Of a stretch of DNA of 64,000 nt, positions 63,521 through 64,000 are shown one piece after another. Positions within the stretch are counted from its first letter, which is position 1. Each line of letters begins with the position of its first letter. Source of the DNA: a virus; the IMG/VR virus record IMGVR_UViG_3300007722_000012, positions 1 through 64,000 of that record. One strand, given 5' to 3'. A program made the position numbers and the translations under genes. The notes beneath the pieces are model-generated. The model was given only the letters and a program-made list of their open reading frames with translations. It searched no databases and was not told the DNA's origin.

Positions 63521-64000
63521 TTACATCATGAAGAAGCCCAACGGAGCTTGGTTGTTTATGATCTCATCCTCGATATCCTTAATCTCTGCATTAGCATCTG
63601 CTAGCATGGATTTTCCATCCATCGTAATACCGCCGGGCATCGTAATGTTATCAAATTTGTAATACGCCATCGCCCACTTTTTCTTGAATCGTGCTGTTGT
63701 ATATTCCTTGAATAGACGGTTATTCCAGAACTTGGTGTTCTCTTCAGGATTCAGAATTGCATAACAATCCAACATCAGCCAAGTACCCACGACAGCCCTA
63801 AGATTCCAATTCATATCAATATAGAGCTTGTCAGAGTTACGGTTAAATCTAAACTGTCTCTGAATATTGAGTTGGTTTTCAATCAGTGAGAGATGCTGCA
63901 TAACCTGACTATAATACACCATGTCGGTCGAAGCTAGATTTCGCATCATGTCAGAAGCTCGGAACTGGTATTCAAAGTCAAAAATATTGGCTTGAGTTGC
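63521..64000 (-). CDS. 13: neck protein gp13, N-terminus outside window
   Basis: The frame is open to the window edge; 17 codons before the first internal ATG (...DFEYQFRASD) align with gp13, so that ATG is not the start. MMRNLASTDMVYYSQVMQHL, NRNSDKLYIDMNW and KFDNITMPGGITMDG match the C-terminal half of T4 gp13. Confidence 0.9.
   Translation of the reverse strand, partial: ATQANIFDFEYQFRASDMMRNLASTDMVYYSQVMQHLSLIENQLNIQRQFRFNRNSDKLYIDMNWNLRAVVGTWLMLDCYAILNPEENTKFWNNRLFKEYTTARFKKKWAMAYYKFDNITMPGGITMDGKSMLADANAEIKDIEDEIINNQAPLGFFMM

Noticed and set aside
1-64000. Genome-wide recoding of TAG or TGA
   Set aside because: Several intact genes end at TAG (gp43-C, gp14, the 45-residue gene) and others at TGA with coupled starts; no CTA-anticodon tRNA was found.
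1-64000. CRISPR array or cyanophage auxiliary photosynthesis genes
   Set aside because: No regularly spaced direct repeats and no psbA, psbD or similar coding sequence seen on either strand.

Overview
The window is part of the genome of a T4-superfamily myovirus. It carries recognisable homologues of the T4 replication and recombination core (gp41 helicase, UvsX, gp43 polymerase, DexA-like exonuclease, RegA, gp62/gp44 clamp loader, gp45 clamp, gp46/gp47, gp55 late sigma, UvsW, UvsY) and of the head and tail genes (gp13, 14, 15, 17, 18, 19, 20, 67/68-like, 21, 22, 23). Almost every gene is on the minus strand; the plus strand carries only three homing endonuclease genes and two small RNA genes. 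No photosystem or other cyanophage marker genes are present, so the host cannot be named. Many ribosome binding sites read (A)AGGAAAC.

Layout. 1-414: edge of an HNH endonuclease. 440-3677: a dense minus-strand tRNA cluster (about 16 convincing tRNAs plus several degenerate or chimeric ones) with a hammerhead-like ribozyme just upstream of tRNA-Ile. 3686-4605: long inverted repeats that look like structured RNAs, one with its own promoter and terminator. 4636-8824: small genes, a saccharopine-dehydrogenase-like enzyme and gp41. 8841-18077: DNA metabolism, including a gp43 polymerase gene broken in two by a split intein with a Vsr-like homing endonuclease gene between the halves. 18143-23508: small genes, a MazZ/DUF5664-like pyrophosphohydrolase and a CobS/CobT-like AAA+/VWA pair. 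23563-26887: gp46, gp47, gp55. 27101-33658: small conserved genes, an Ig-like virion protein, lysis genes. 33676-40322: large proteins, many starting with a short hydrophobic/acidic peptide like the T4 capsid-targeting sequence; they include an AAA+ ATPase, a ligase-like/nucleotidyltransferase-like protein and two nuclease-like proteins. 40365-45974: a broken uvsW, uvsY, a tail-tube-like protein and a parvovirus-type phospholipase A2-like protein that also has a capsid-targeting-like N-terminus. 46095-64000: the capsid and tail cluster from gp23 back to gp13, with an HNH-bearing intein in the portal protein.

Regulation is visible. T4-type late promoters (TATAAATA) precede gp23, gp22 and other late genes and five homing endonuclease genes; a GTTTAT-N22-TATAAT class precedes replication and recombination genes and both plus-strand RNAs; a TTTACT-N17-TATAAT class is also present. 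Mobile DNA is abundant: an HNH gene, six GIY-YIG-like genes, one Vsr-like gene and two inteins, plus what looks like a homing-gene scar splitting uvsW.

Several genes have anomalies (ATA start for gp19, amber at codon 2 of a small gene, frameshifts in uvsW and near 45,120, an in-frame TGA near 35,530). Some could be sequencing errors; read support should be checked first.
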